Counted from the stretch's first letter, positions 11,543-22,874 are shown. The stretch: 64,000 nt of DNA from Moringa oleifera (GCA_021397835.1 JAJFZO010000184.1:1054001-1118000); one strand, 5' to 3'. A program made the numbers and translations. The notes: a model not told the origin generated them from the letters alone.

Positions 11543-12200
11543 CTGTACAGGAAAAAAAAATGAATGAACATATTAAGAATTTATAAAATGTTGATACGAA
11601 ATTAAAAAAATTGATACCAAAACTTAAGATGTTGATACGAATTTATGAAAGAAGAAACAATTTCCTAAAAGTTATTATGATTTTTAATAATACGTTAAGA
11701 TTCATATGACTAAAACCCCTGGTAGCAACATTTGTTTGCGAAATTTAAGGTCAAGCATCACAAATGAAAGAGTAAAACGCAGTTCACGCACATAATACAC
11801 ACCAACATACCCAATGTTCTCAAAAAAATGAATCAACTTCAAAGCATTGAAAGAAAAATGAAAATAATACACACTGACATACCCAGTCATTAGAGATTCA
11901 TGAACTAGCAACTTAAATCATTTAAAACATGACAGAAGCATTTAATCAAGTTTTCATATACAAAAGTAAAAGTAAACATGTAAACGAAAATGGAGAATCA
12001 AACGTCATAAGAAAATTTGGTTCGTGGGTATCTAAAATGCAAAAACTCTAAACTTTATGCCGAAATAATCGTTTTAAAACATACCTTTGTAGATTTTCAA
12101 TGCTTTCAATCGTTCCTCGACGTTTCTTGGTGATTGATTTGTAAAAATAAACACAAATCACTTAATCTAGTGAGAGAGATTGCAAGAGACGCGACGAGAC
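11543..12200 (-). other. Leader exon and leader intron of the ULP-like gene
   Basis: On the minus strand, CTACAAAG is followed by GTATGTTTT at about 12085, a strong donor, and CTGTACAG ends at 11543 as acceptor. The leader intron is thus about 540 bases. The transposase gene is built the same way, with an intron ending immediately before the start codon. No coding sequence is seen here. Confidence 0.5.
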
Positions 12201-12381
12201 GAGACGAAGACACTATTCGAAAATGGGGGGAAATGTTGGTTTGACTTTTGGTATTCTTTTAAGTGAGTAAGAATGTAATTGTTACTTTTCATTAAGGGTA
12301 TCTTGGTCCGAAACTGTTCAAAAAGTGCTAAAAAAACATGAATTCAAAATATTGGTTATTTTTGTAAAATCGTATGTGCGG

Positions 12382-12404
12382 AGTGCTAAATATAAAACTT
12401 CCCC
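12382..12404 (-). repeat. Right end of the MULE
   Basis: Inverted, these bases read GGGGAAGTTTTATATTTAGC then ACT and align base for base with the left end (14 of 23 identical). The right copy of the target duplication, GCCTTAAATG, follows at 12405-12414. Confidence 0.8.
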
Positions 12405-12414
12405 GCCTTAAATG

Positions 12415-12900
12415 TTGGTTCTTCAAAAACTAGCATTAAAGGCTAGATTTAATGCTTGTTGACACTTAATTTTGCTCCTAGAACTTTATCTCTTTTTTAA
12501 TTGTTCTGTAGGAACATTGAGATTTACTATAACTCCTTTAACAGGTCTAATGTCCTATTTATTCCACTGAACACGAGATCGGGAATCCTCATTTGTATTG
12601 TTATTCTTGATGACTCATCGAGACTTAATTCACTAGTGTTTATCTATAAAGTACATTAGATTTCTAACCCAACAATCACTTTAAGTAAGCTTATCAGATT
12701 TAAACTCAAGGCCTACATTATCGAATCAAATGATAGAGTTCAGTTCAATGCTTTAGGTTATCTACTTCAAGATTTCAGCCTAGAAGACACATTGGGGTCC
12801 ATGCCTTACGAAATTTGAAGTTGATCTGTTTATAACGATTTAAGTATTGACAACGGGTCAATGACTTAGGTAAATCTAAAGTTAAGTTCACATTAGGGGT
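12415..12900. other. Interval between MULE and CACTA-1, no gene
   Basis: AT-rich sequence with no reading frame I recognise. It should begin with whatever CACTA-0 had upstream of the MULE insertion and end in the sequence hit by CACTA-1. Neither a CACTA terminus nor a repeat shared with CACTA-2 could be seen. Confidence 0.5.
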
Positions 12901-13190
12901 CACTAAAATAAAAAATAAAAAATAGCAACACAATTTAGTGATTGATTTTATTAGTCGCTAAATAATGATAAAATAGCGACAGATTTATTACAGAATAAAA
13001 ATTTTATCATAGCGACGGAATACTGATAGATTAGCGACACACGTTAGCGATAGACGCTATTTTTGTCACTAAATTTATTTCAATTTATTATTTAAATTTT
13101 TAATTATCTTAACAACAGGCTAGCGACTGAATTTTAATCGGTAGCTAATCAAAGATTTAGCGACTACAAGGTTTCGATCACTATTTACGC
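12901..13190. repeat. 5' subterminal repeats of CACTA-1
   Basis: Repeated TAGCGACAGATT, TCGCTAAAT, TAGCGACGGA and TAGCGATAGACGCTA occur in both orientations, continuing in part at 15285-15335 beyond the GC-rich array. They match the motifs at the 3' end. Confidence 0.85.
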
Positions 13191-15240
13191 AATGCAGCCT
13201 AGCGACAACTCCATGGGCAGTCGCGAAGGCCGCAAGCTTCCTGTCTTCGAAGGCAGCCATGCATGGTGCCGCAAAAGCGAGCTGGCCATGAGCATGCCTC
13301 CTTGGAAGGCAACAATGCATGGCCACCCATAAAGCAAGGTGACTGCCAACTTGCTGCCTTCGAAGGCAACCATGGCACCCACGGTGGCAACCACAGTGCC
13401 TATAGAGGCAGCCACAGTCGCCCATGAAGGCAACTATGGCCTTCAAAGGCGGCTGCCATGGCCCCCAAAGGTGGCAGCCATGGCCTCCAAGGTGGCAGCC
13501 ATGGCCTTCAAAGCTGGCAGCCATGGCCGCCGTGACAGCGAAGGCAGCCATGGCTGCCGCGAAAGCCTTCATGCATGGCCGTGAAGGTAGCCATGGCTGC
13601 CTCGAAAAGCCTCCATGCATGGCTGTGAAGGCAGCCATGGCCGTCGCCAAAGCATCCATGCATGGTCGCAAGGCATCCATGCATGGATACAAAGAGTCCA
13701 TGCATGGCCGCAATGGCCTCCAAGGTGGCTGGCATGGCCTTTGAAGGTGGAAGCCATGGCCTCCAAGGTGGCTGGCATGGCCTTTGATGGTGGCAGCCAT
13801 GGCCTCGAAGGTGGCAGCCATGGCCTTCGAAGGCGGCAGCCATAGCCTTCGAAGGTGGCAACAATGGCCGCCATGATAGCGAAGGTAGCCATGGCTGCCG
13901 CCAAAGCCTCCATGCATGGCCAAGAAGGCAGCCATGGCTGCCCCGAAAGCCTCCATGCATGGCTGTGAAGGCAGCCATGGCCACCGCCAAATCAACCATG
14001 CATGGACGCAAAGGCAGCCATGCCTGCCGCCATAGTGTCCATGCATGGCTGTGAAGGCAGCCATGGCCACCGCCAAATCAACCATGCATGGACGCAAAGG
14101 CAGCCATGCCTGCCGCCATAGTGTCCATACATGGCCACAATGGCCTTCAAAGTGGCAGCCATGGCCTTCAAAGGCGACTGCCATGGCCCCCGAAGGTGGC
14201 AGCCATGGCCTCCAAGATGGCAGCCATGGCCTTCGAAGGTGGCAGGCATGGCCTTCGAAGGTGGCAGCCATGGTCGCCGTGACAATGAAGGCAGCCATGG
14301 TGCCACGAAAGCCCCCATGCATGGCCGTGAAGGCAACCATGGCTGCCTCAAAAGCCTCCATGCATGGCCGTGAAGGCAACCATGGCCGCCGCTAAAGCAT
14401 CCATGCATGGCTGCAAAGGCAACCATGCATGGATCCAAAGAGCCCATGCATGGCTATAATGACCTCCAAGGTGGCTTCTATGGCCTTTGAAGGTGGCAGC
14501 CATGGCCTCCAAGGTGGCTACCATGGCCTCCAAGGTGGTAGCCATGGCCTCTAAAAGTGGTAGCCATGGCCTCTAAAAGTGGTAGCCATGGCCTCGAAGG
14601 TGGCAGCCATGCATGGCTTTCGAAAGCGGCCGCCATAGCCTTCGAAGGTGGCAACGATGGCTGCCGTGACAGTGAAGGTAGCCATGGCTACCGCGAAAGC
14701 CTCCATGCATGGCCGAAAAGGCAGTCATGGCTGCCCCGAAAGCCTCCATGCATGGTTGTGAAGGCAGCCATGGCCACCGCCAAATCAACCATGCATGGCT
14801 GCAAAGGTAGCCATGCCTGCCGCCATAGTGTCCATGCATGGCCACCATGGCCTCCAAGGTGGCAGCCATGGCCTCTGAAGGTGGCATCCATGGCCTCGAA
14901 GGTGGCATCCATGGCCTTGGAAGGCGGCAGCCATGGCCTTCGAAGGTGGCAGCGATAGCCGCCGTGACAGCGAAGGCAGCCATGGCTGCCATGAAAGCCT
15001 CCGTACATGGCCGAAGAGGTAGCCATGGCTGCCCCAAAGGCCTCCATGCATGGCTGTGAAGGCAGCCATCGCCGCGACCAAAGCATCCATGCATGGCCGC
15101 AATGGCAGCCATGGCCTTCGAAGGTGGTAGCGATGGCCTCTAAGGTGGCCGCCATGGCCTTCTAAGGTGGTAGCCATGGCTGCCATGGAAGCACCCATGC
15201 ATGGCCTCCAAGGGCAGCCATGGAAGCGAAGGCAATGTTG
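13190..15240. repeat. GC-rich palindromic repeat array inside CACTA-1
   Basis: About 2,050 bases of strongly GC-rich sequence sit in an AT-rich element. The core word is GCAGCCATGGC, often as the 16-base perfect palindrome GGCAGCCATGGCTGCC, alternating with TCCATGCATGG. Short units such as AAGGTGGCAGCCATGGCC recur every 21 bases. A higher-order unit is marked by GCCGTGACAGYGAAGG-like anchors near 13531, 13872, 14278, 14664 and 14963 (spacing about 300-400). An identical 86-bp tandem duplication spans 13955-14126. The array interrupts the 5' subterminal repeats and lies upstream of the TATA box. Long open frames exist on both strands only because the repeat lacks stop codons; they are not taken as genes. 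Confidence 0.95.
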
Positions 15241-15342
15241 CCTTTGGTTGATTTTTCTCACTGTGGTTTCAAAGAATAAATTTAATTCAATCGCTAGATA
15301 TCAGTTCTAGCGACCGCCACTAAATTCCGTCGTTAAATTGCT

Positions 15343-15350
15343 TATAAATA
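15343..15350 (+). promoter_or_regulatory. TATA box of CACTA-1
   Basis: TATAAATA lies just downstream of the last subterminal repeats and upstream of a pyrimidine-rich leader. A start about 30 bases later (near 15375) fits a leader exon ending at the donor at 15765 (CACT then GTAAGTATCC). Confidence 0.6.
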
Positions 15351-15374
15351 GTAGCCTTAATTTTTTCTTTTCGG

Positions 15375-17246
15375 GCAAGCACCATATCATTTTCCCCATT
15401 TCCTCTTGCAGTCTCTGGATCTTTGTTCTTAAAATTTCTCCATTTCACCCAGTTCCTTTTCCCTCTCATTTTAATTGTTGCCTTGGCATGTATTAAATTG
15501 TGAAATTTCTTTTTTCATCCGCAAGCAACACTATTTTCTCCCATTTATCTTGCTGTTACGGGTTCCGAGTGTTTGCCACTGTTTCCCTCCTCGGCATCTT
15601 GGTGTTCCTTTTCCCTCTCATGATCTACTATTTGCTTGGTCAAGTAAAGCCATCTTGGTTGTGGTGGTTCGAATCCAATTCGTGAAAAAGAGTCCAAGTG
15701 AGAGACCATAACAGTCAAAAGACCTTCTTGATTGTGTGCCATTTCCTCTTCCAATTTTTTCACTGTAAGTATCCATTTCCGTCTTTCCTCTTTACTAGAT
15801 AAGTTGTGTAGTTAACCATTGAAATTATTGATAATGACATTGATGATTAGAAAATTTGTATTGAAATATTAAGATTATATTTGATAATTATAGAAATATT
15901 ATAGATTTTAAATAAGTTTTTTGTTATTTATTTTATGTTATAATAAATTTAATCTATGGTATATTATTAGGTAATTTTTGAATTCGATTTTAATTTAAGA
16001 TAAATATTTTAATTAGATTTTCATGAAATTTAAATTAGTTAGATATTTTTTAAATTTTACAATTGTTAATTTCATTTATTAATAAATTTAGTTTATATTA
16101 TGTTATTTAGAAAATAATTTAATTAGTTTATAATGTAAGATAAATAATTTAATTACAGTTTAATAAAATTTAAATTAGTTAGGAATTAATTAAATACTTT
16201 AATTATTAAATTTATAGGTTAATTAAAAATTTTATTTATATTAAATTAGATAGATAATAGTTTAATTAAAATATAATTTGATATAAATAATTTAATTATA
16301 TTAGTTTATGAAATTTAAATTAGCTAAATTTTAATCAAATTTTACAATTGTTAATTTTATTTGTTAATAAAATTAGTTAATTTGTTATTGATTACATAGA
16401 TAATAGTTTCATTACATTATAATTCTACGACATAAATAATTTAATTAATTAGATTTTTATGAAAATTAATTGACTTACATGTTGATTAAATTTTAAATTT
16501 GTTAATTTTTTTCAAATAAATTTAGTTTGTGTTAATTATATATTTGCATTTGGATGATTATTACTAATGTTCAGGAAATTTATTTGTATGTTTATCAATT
16601 AAATTAATTTATTATATGATAATCATAAAATGTTACTGTTATTGGTAAAGTTAGACTTCACACATATTCTTTAGATACATCGTTTGAGAATTATTAGTGA
16701 ACATTTATTGTCGATCACGTGTTTGTATGTGCATCACAATAAATTGTTGATAATAATTTTTGAATTGTCCAGATCGGACAGTTTAGAAATGTAACATTTA
16801 TGTGCGGCACACATGTAAATTATTGTTCATTTTATTTTGTAAAAATTTTGTGTAGCATCTCCTTTGTTCTTCGGGTACATATTAATGAATATGAGCATGT
16901 GTTTCAATTGAATACACTAACTCATATTTATACATGTCATGTACTGGGAGAACTATGGGGAAATGCTGCCGAAATTTTTACAAAATGAAGTGAACAATCA
17001 GTTATCGTATTGTCTTTCACATAAATGTACATTTATGAATGGTATAAGACCACTTACCTTTGAAGTTTGGGTAGCATGCATAAAACATTAAACAAGTCAT
17101 ATCATAAGTCATGTGTGTTTTATGTGTCCTTGGTATTATAATATAATTATTTTATATTATAATAAGTTTTTAAATTATTAAAATTTTCAAGAGGCAAGTT
17201 TTTGGAAACTAGTTTAATTAGAACGACTTGAGAAACAAAAAAAAAA
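15375..17246 (+). other. Leader exon (about 15375-15764) and long AT-rich leader intron of the CACTA-1 TNP2 gene
   Basis: The exon is pyrimidine-rich and ends at a strong donor. The following 1.4 kb is very AT-rich, with recurring AAATTAGTTAG and TAATTTAATTA words. No protein is evident. Short open frames at 15475-15711 and 16800-16988 resemble nothing I know. Confidence 0.45.
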
Positions 17247-20200
17247 TTGGATCGCCAATGGATGTATTTCAGGCTTATAGATGGATGCTTAAATCAAGAA
17301 TTTTTAGATGGTATGGAACATTCCATTTAGTTTGATTGTAGTCAACCGGCATTCATGGATGGAGGTAAGATAAGGTGTCCATGTAATCGTAAAAAGTGTC
17401 AGAACCGTCGTTATGAAATTGTTGATGTGGTAAGATATCATTTGGCTAAATATAGTTTCGTACTGGGATATTATGTTTGGAATTGTCATGGGGAAAACGA
17501 TGAGAGTTCTAACAAAGGGGCAATTGAATATTATGTTGGAGAAGGATCTACCACGGTGCATGAAGTTAACACGTACCAAACAATGGTAATGGATGCCGCT
17601 GGTCCGGAATTTAATCCAGAACATATGGAGGAATCCCCTAATCCAAATGCTCAATGTTTTTATGACATGTTGAATGATGCTAATCAACAATTATAGGATG
17701 GGTGTCAAAATCATTCACAATTATCTGTTATTGCTAGAATGATGAACATAAAGTCAGAACATCATATTTCGAAAAGATACTATGATGATATTTGCCAATT
17801 AATGAAAGAGATGACGCATGTCGGTAATCTCATGACTGAGAATTTTTACAGTACAAAGAAATGCATGCAAGGTATGGGGTTGCCAATTGAAAAGATTCAC
17901 TCTTGTAATAATGGGTGCATGATATACTGGGGTGAAGACAATGAATTAAGTTCTTGTAAGTTTTGCAATCATCTGCGGTATAAAAGATGAAGACGAGAAT
18001 CTAATAAACAAAAAACACTTGTTCCATATAAGAAAATGTATTATTTTCCTCTCAGTCCACGGTTACAGAGACTATATGCATCAGAAGCCACAACTAAGAA
18101 CATGAGATGGCATGCCGAACACGAGGTTGAAGATGGTGTAATGCGTCATTGCTCTGATTCTCCTGCTTGGATGCATTTTAATCAATCGCATCCATCTTTT
18201 GCTGCTAAATGTAGGAATGTCAAAATAGGTTTGAGTACTGATGGATTTCAACCGTTTGGTCAGTTAGGCCAACAGTATTCTTCATGGCCGGTAATAGTCA
18301 CACCATATAACTTATCCCCGTGGATGTGCATGAAAGAGGAGTACATGTTCCTAACTATAATCATTCCCAGACCGACAAATCCAAAAGATAAGTTAGATGT
18401 TTATTTGCAGCCTTTGATAGCAGAGTTGCAAATGTTATGGGAGGTTGGGGTGCTCACATATGATATCTCTTGTAAACAAAATTTTATCATGAAAGTTGCT
18501 CTGATGTGGATCATTAGTGACTTTCCTGTCTATTCGATGTTGTCTGGATGGAGTACAGCAGAAAGACTGGCTTGTCCTTACTGTAGAGAAGATTCATATG
18601 CATTTACCCTTCCCAACGGACGAAAGCAGTCTTGGTTTGATAACCATCGTAAGTTTTTGCCAGAAGATCATCCATTTCGGAGGTATAAAATTGCATTCAT
18701 TAAAAATAAAATGGTGAGAAGAGTAGCTCCTTCTATTAAATCAGGGTATGAATTGCTATATGATATAGATCAATTAGGGCTGAAAAAAGTTACAGAAGTG
18801 GGATATGATCAGATAAATGGTCTTATAATCAAGACATATGGTTGGAGGAAATGAAGCATATTTTGGGATTTACCTTATTGGTGCAGTAACTTAATATGAC
18901 ATAATCTTGATGTCATGCATATAGAGAAAAATGTGTTTGATAATGTGTTCAACACAGTCATGAATGTAGAAGGAAAGACAAAAGATAATGCAAAGTCAAA
19001 GGAAGACTTAAAGGCATTTTACAAACGCCCTGAGTTAGCGAGAAATATGACCACTGAAAAATGCCCTAAAGCTTGTTACAGCCTTGACAAAGCTAGTAGA
19101 GAAGCATTGTGTGAGTGGGTGAAGAATCTGAGATTTCTTGATTGATATGTATTAAACATGGCAAGATGTGTGGATATGACGAAGAAGAAGCTATTTGGAA
19201 TGAAAAGTCATGACTATCATATTTTCATGCAACGATTACTACCCATCACATTTCGTGAGTTGTTGCCTACTAATATTTGGCACGCATTAACAGAGTTGAG
19301 TCTTTTTTTTAAAGAACTTACATCAACTACCATTCGAAGTGAAGATATGAAATGACTTGAGAATGAAATTCCTATAATTTTATGTAAACTCGAGCGTATA
19401 TTTCCTCCAAGCTTTTTTGACTCGATGGAACATCTTTCAGTGCATTTGGCTTATGAAGCAAAGATAGCTAGTCTAGTGCAGTATCGATGGATGTATCCAT
19501 TTGAAAGGTACTAATCTTTACTTTATGTAATTAATATATGTCACTGTACATGTTAATTATTTAATCATTCTTAATTATCATCATAGGTACTTACGAAAGT
19601 TGCAAAATAGCATTAAGAATAAAGCAAAAGTGGAAGGCCCGATATGCAACGCATATTTGGTTGAAGAGGCATCATCATTTTGCTCACACTACTTCGAAAC
19701 ATATGTTAACACATGACATCGAAAATTGTCACGGAATGATGCTGGTGATTATGAGCCGAAAAAGCATGAAGAATATATCTCGATCTTTAAACGTCATGGT
19801 TGATCATTTGGAAAAGAAAAATCCAGGTACTTGACAGAGGAAGAATATCATACCGCACATACATATGTTTTGTTGAATTGCCCTGAGGTTGAACCATTCA
19901 CAGAGTACGTATTCGATAACTTAATCATTGCAATTGATAAAGCCATTTGCACAAAAAGAACTGTTTTATTCAAGTGTGAATGGTTTGATTCTACACCGAA
20001 TATGGGCACAAAAGTACATAAATCATATAATCTGGTGGATGTGAATCACACAAAGAGATTAAATAAGTATGAACCATTTGTGTTAGCTTTACTAGCAGCT
20101 CAAGTTTATTATGTTCCTTATCCAAGTTTAAAGCGTGATAAGTGTGATTGGTGGGCTGTTTGCAAGATAAAGGCCAGATCTGTCATTGAACTTTTAAACT

Positions 20201-20430
20201 CTAATTTGACATATGGATCAAGCCAAGATGCGTCTTTTCAAGATGATGAGAGAGATGTCCATCAAATTGAGAATGATACGGACGATCATCTTATATATTT
20301 GAATGATCTAAGTGGGACATTAATAGATATTGATGAAGAAGAAGAAAATATTTCAGATGAGCCAGATTTTGAAAATTATCCTACAGAGGAAAAAGATGAA
20401 AAAGAGGAAGATCTTGAACATGATGATTAG
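17247..20430 (+). pseudogene. TNP2-type CACTA transposase with DUF4218 and DUF4216 regions, multiple stops
   Basis: TNP2 is the catalytic CACTA transposase. The family start MDRxWMY is readable at 17247 but its ATG is TTG. The transposase-associated domain follows (GGKIRCPC..., YHLAKY...GYYVWNCHGE), then the catalytic region (LSTDGFQPFGQ, LDVYLQPLIAELQMLW, NLDVMHIEKNVFDN), an intron 19508-19586 with GT-AG ends, a DUF4218 region (YLTEEEYHTAHTYVLLNCPEVEPF) and DUF4216 (VLFKCEWFDS, YVPYP...DKCDWWAVCKI). The C-terminus is acidic. At least nine in-frame stops occur, for example at about 17334, 17694, 17989, 18853, 18898, 19143, 19353, 19716 and 19800. Several sit where the family has Arg, as expected for CGA to TGA decay. 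There is no sign of a current function. Confidence 0.88.
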
Positions 20431-20634
20431 TTTTTTTTTTAATTTTTTAATTATTTAATATACTATTTTAATTATATAATATACTATAAGAAATGTGTGT
20501 TGAACTAGTTATTCTTTATATTATCTTTTCATTATGTATTTCAGAGGGTTTGAGTTCAATTTTCACAAAAGATTTTCTTGAATTTTTTATTAATTTATGA
20601 AACTAAATTTTATCAAGTTCATTAACATGATTAG

Positions 20635-22210
20635 ATGAGAGGTCGAGGGAGAAGAGGTGACTTTGGAGGGAGAAGTGACTCTAGAGGGAGAGGTGAGTAT
20701 CTTGAAGGGAGAGATCCACTATCTGTATCTTCACTTCCACATATCCAAGATGAAGAGGAGGACACAGTTGCACCATCTCCACATGTTTCAGCGTCTTCTA
20801 GCTTTGCTGCTACTACGATGTCTAGATCAGGGAGTATGCAAAGTTCTTGTAGACAGTCGATTTATGTAAACAATAACACTTGAGTATTTATAATTATTAT
20901 TTTTAATACTTTGTATCATTATCTTTATATATAAATTTTGTTAACATTTATTTATTATTTTATTTGATAGGATCGAGCCTTTGCATCAGTGCTCTACAAA
21001 AATTTATAAAATTTTTCAAGAGAAGGTTGATCCATGTGGGTACACGTGGAAGATGGTTTCTCGAGAAACCAAAGAGTTTTATTATGATGAATTCAAAGTA
21101 TGTATAATTATTTACCTAAAAAAATTTTATTCCATTTTATCATACTTACTAACATTTATTTTTATTGCAGAAATATTTTACATGGGACGAGGATATGGAT
21201 GGCGTGGTGAAGGCCGCATGGGAGGTTCGAGCTGTAGATCGATATGCTGATTTGATGTATGCATGTCGTCATAAGGTGAGAAATAAGCCTCAATTTATCC
21301 CTGATACTGTATGGGAGCAATGGCAAATAGAATAGAACTGATCAGAGTATAAACAGAAGTGTGAAACTATGTCCCGTAATCGACGGAGCGAAACAGGTGA
21401 ACTCGGGTCAGGTCCTTCTCGACATAGTGCCTGTTCATGTTCACTGCAGAACCATTATCGACGCTTGGTATGTATGATATATAAATTTTTTAAAGAAATG
21501 TAAGTGAAAATGTTATGATTATTTATTATGTATTTTTTTCAGGCACGTGAGTTGGGCCGTGAACCTACTGCAATAGAGCTTTTTAAACGAACTCACACTA
21601 AAAAATCTAATCTTAATGAGTTCATAGATGAGCGTTCCAAAAAAGTAAATGTAAGTTTATTGTCTTTAATATAAATTTTATTTTATTTTTTTATTTCACT
21701 ATTCGGTTCAGTTAATAAGTTAACAAAATGTTTTATTTACTGTAAGAACGGTTTGAAGAGTTGGTTGCCACAGCTTCTCAACCACAGGAGGGATCTTCAG
21801 ATACACCTGAGATAGACTATAGTAAGCTTTACTATGAGGCAGTAGGTGGAGAGAAAAAGTGTCGAGTGTACAGGCTTGGGAGTCAAGCTCTATCATGGTA
21901 TTCAGGCGATAGCTCTAGCAGTGGACGCCATGTTGATGACGTAGCTATGCAAGATATGCGCTCTCAAATGAAGGCTATGGAAGAGTGCATAGAGTTAGAG
22001 CATAAGTCTATGGAGGAGCGTATGAAAGAGGAGCGTAGGACTTTAGAAGAGAGATTAGAGAAAGAGCGTAAGGCTAGGGAGCATGATTGCATATGCTTCG
22101 AGATGGAATTACAAGAGCGCTTACAGAAAGAGGTTGATATGAATGAACGCATCCGCATGATGGAGGCTCTTCTTTTGGGAAGCAGACCCCCGGCATCGCC
22201 TAATAATTAA
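20635..22210 (+). pseudogene. TNPA-like plant transposase (Ptta/En/Spm, Transposase_24 family), multi-exon, broken
   Basis: The partner protein of plant CACTA elements binds subterminal repeats; this is the matching gene. Exon 1 (20635-20880) encodes an RG-rich, Ser-rich start. Exon 2 (about 20971-21099) holds VDPCGYTWKMVSRETKEFYYDEF. Exon 3 (from 21171 after TTATTGCAG) holds YFTWDEDMDG and AAWEVRAVDRYADLMY. It is stopped by TAG and TGA near 21334-21342, where Trp and Arg would be expected, then goes on with YKQKCETMSRNRRSE. Exon 4 (about 21543-21649) holds ARELGREPTAIELFKRTHT. Exon 5 (about 21747-22210) ends in a Glu/Arg/Lys-rich coiled coil. Apart from the stops the exons are well preserved. 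Confidence 0.85.
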
Positions 22211-22319
22211 ATGTAATTTCTTGTTTGAATATTGTATTTTAAGATAATATGATACTTAATCTTGTATTTGTTATGTTTTATGAATTTTAGTTTATTTTAT
22301 TTTTATTTAGTTGTTTAGA

Positions 22320-22874
22320 TTTATTTTTTTATGAAAAATTAATTATATTAACGACAGATTTATCAGCACTAATTAGTTTGTATTGAAACCCTTGAGTTTA
22401 GCGACAGACCACTATTCAGTTGCTATTTTAACGACAAATTTTATTCTATCGCTATTTTAGCGACAGATATGATTTTATCGCTATTTTAGTGATACAATCA
22501 TATCTGTAGCTAAAATAGCAACTGTAATCAATCTGTAACTATTTTAGCGACATATTTGATTCTGTCGCTAGTCTTAGTGACAAATATAAATCGGTCACTA
22601 ATATAGTGACAGATTCTTATGTGTCGTTAAAATATAGCGACAGATATCTTTTTTGCCACTAATTTAGCGATAGATTTAGTGACAGATCCATTATGGTCTC
22701 TAATCTGTCGCTACTTAGCGACAGATACAAAATTCAGTTGTTAGTTTTTCTCGCGACAACGATTTTAACTACTAATTCTATCTGTCATTAATTTGTCACT
22801 AAATTTTTTTGTGACAGATTATTTCAATTTAGTGACGGATTAATCGGTCGCTAAATCTGGGTTTTTTTGTAGTG
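22320..22874. repeat. 3' subterminal repeats and right end of CACTA-1
   Basis: More than twenty copies of TAGCGACAGAT-like and TCGCTA-like motifs occur in both orientations, spaced about 20-30 bases, ending with the inverted terminus TTTTTTTGTAGTG at 22862-22874. Confidence 0.9.

Larger units (their letters stand above)
2133..12404 (+). mobile_element. Nearly complete Kaonashi-type Mutator-like element (MULE) with mudrA and a ULP-like gene
   Basis: A 10,272-bp element is bounded by a perfect 10-bp direct repeat. It encodes a MuDR-type transposase on the plus strand (4112-6731) and, converging on it, a minus-strand gene with DUF1985 and C48/Ulp1 protease domains (11542-7347). This pairing is the hallmark of the Kaonashi (KI) group of plant MULEs. 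The two ends are only partly inverted (14 of 23 outer bases match, including a shared TAGCACT), as is usual for this group. Internal features are two tandem-repeat blocks in the transposase leader intron and arrays of a short TCGTGMC motif. The transposase has one in-frame stop and the protease gene one frameshift and one stop, so the element is recent but probably non-autonomous now. Confidence 0.88.
12901..22874 (+). mobile_element. CACTA-1: complete 9,974-bp CACTA (En/Spm) element with GGT target duplication
   Basis: The left end is CACTAAAATAAAAAATAAAA and the inverted right end is CACTACAAAAAAACCC. GGT flanks both sides (12898-12900 and 22875-22877), the 3-bp duplication expected for CACTA elements. 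Both subterminal zones are filled with TTAGCGACAGA / TCGCTA motifs in both orientations, the usual binding sites of the TNPA-type protein. Between them lie a GC-rich repeat array, a TATA box, a leader with a long intron, a decayed TNP2 gene with DUF4218 and DUF4216 regions, and a decayed TNPA-like (Transposase_24) gene. Many stop codons make it non-autonomous. Confidence 0.92.

Noticed and set aside
13120..15261. Long open frames on both strands (up to 419 codons) with repeated MAAFTAMHGG-like peptides
   Set aside because: They arise because the GC-rich repeat units contain no stop codons in most frames. Several frames on both strands are open at once, the peptides are pure repeat, and no start context or intron structure supports them.
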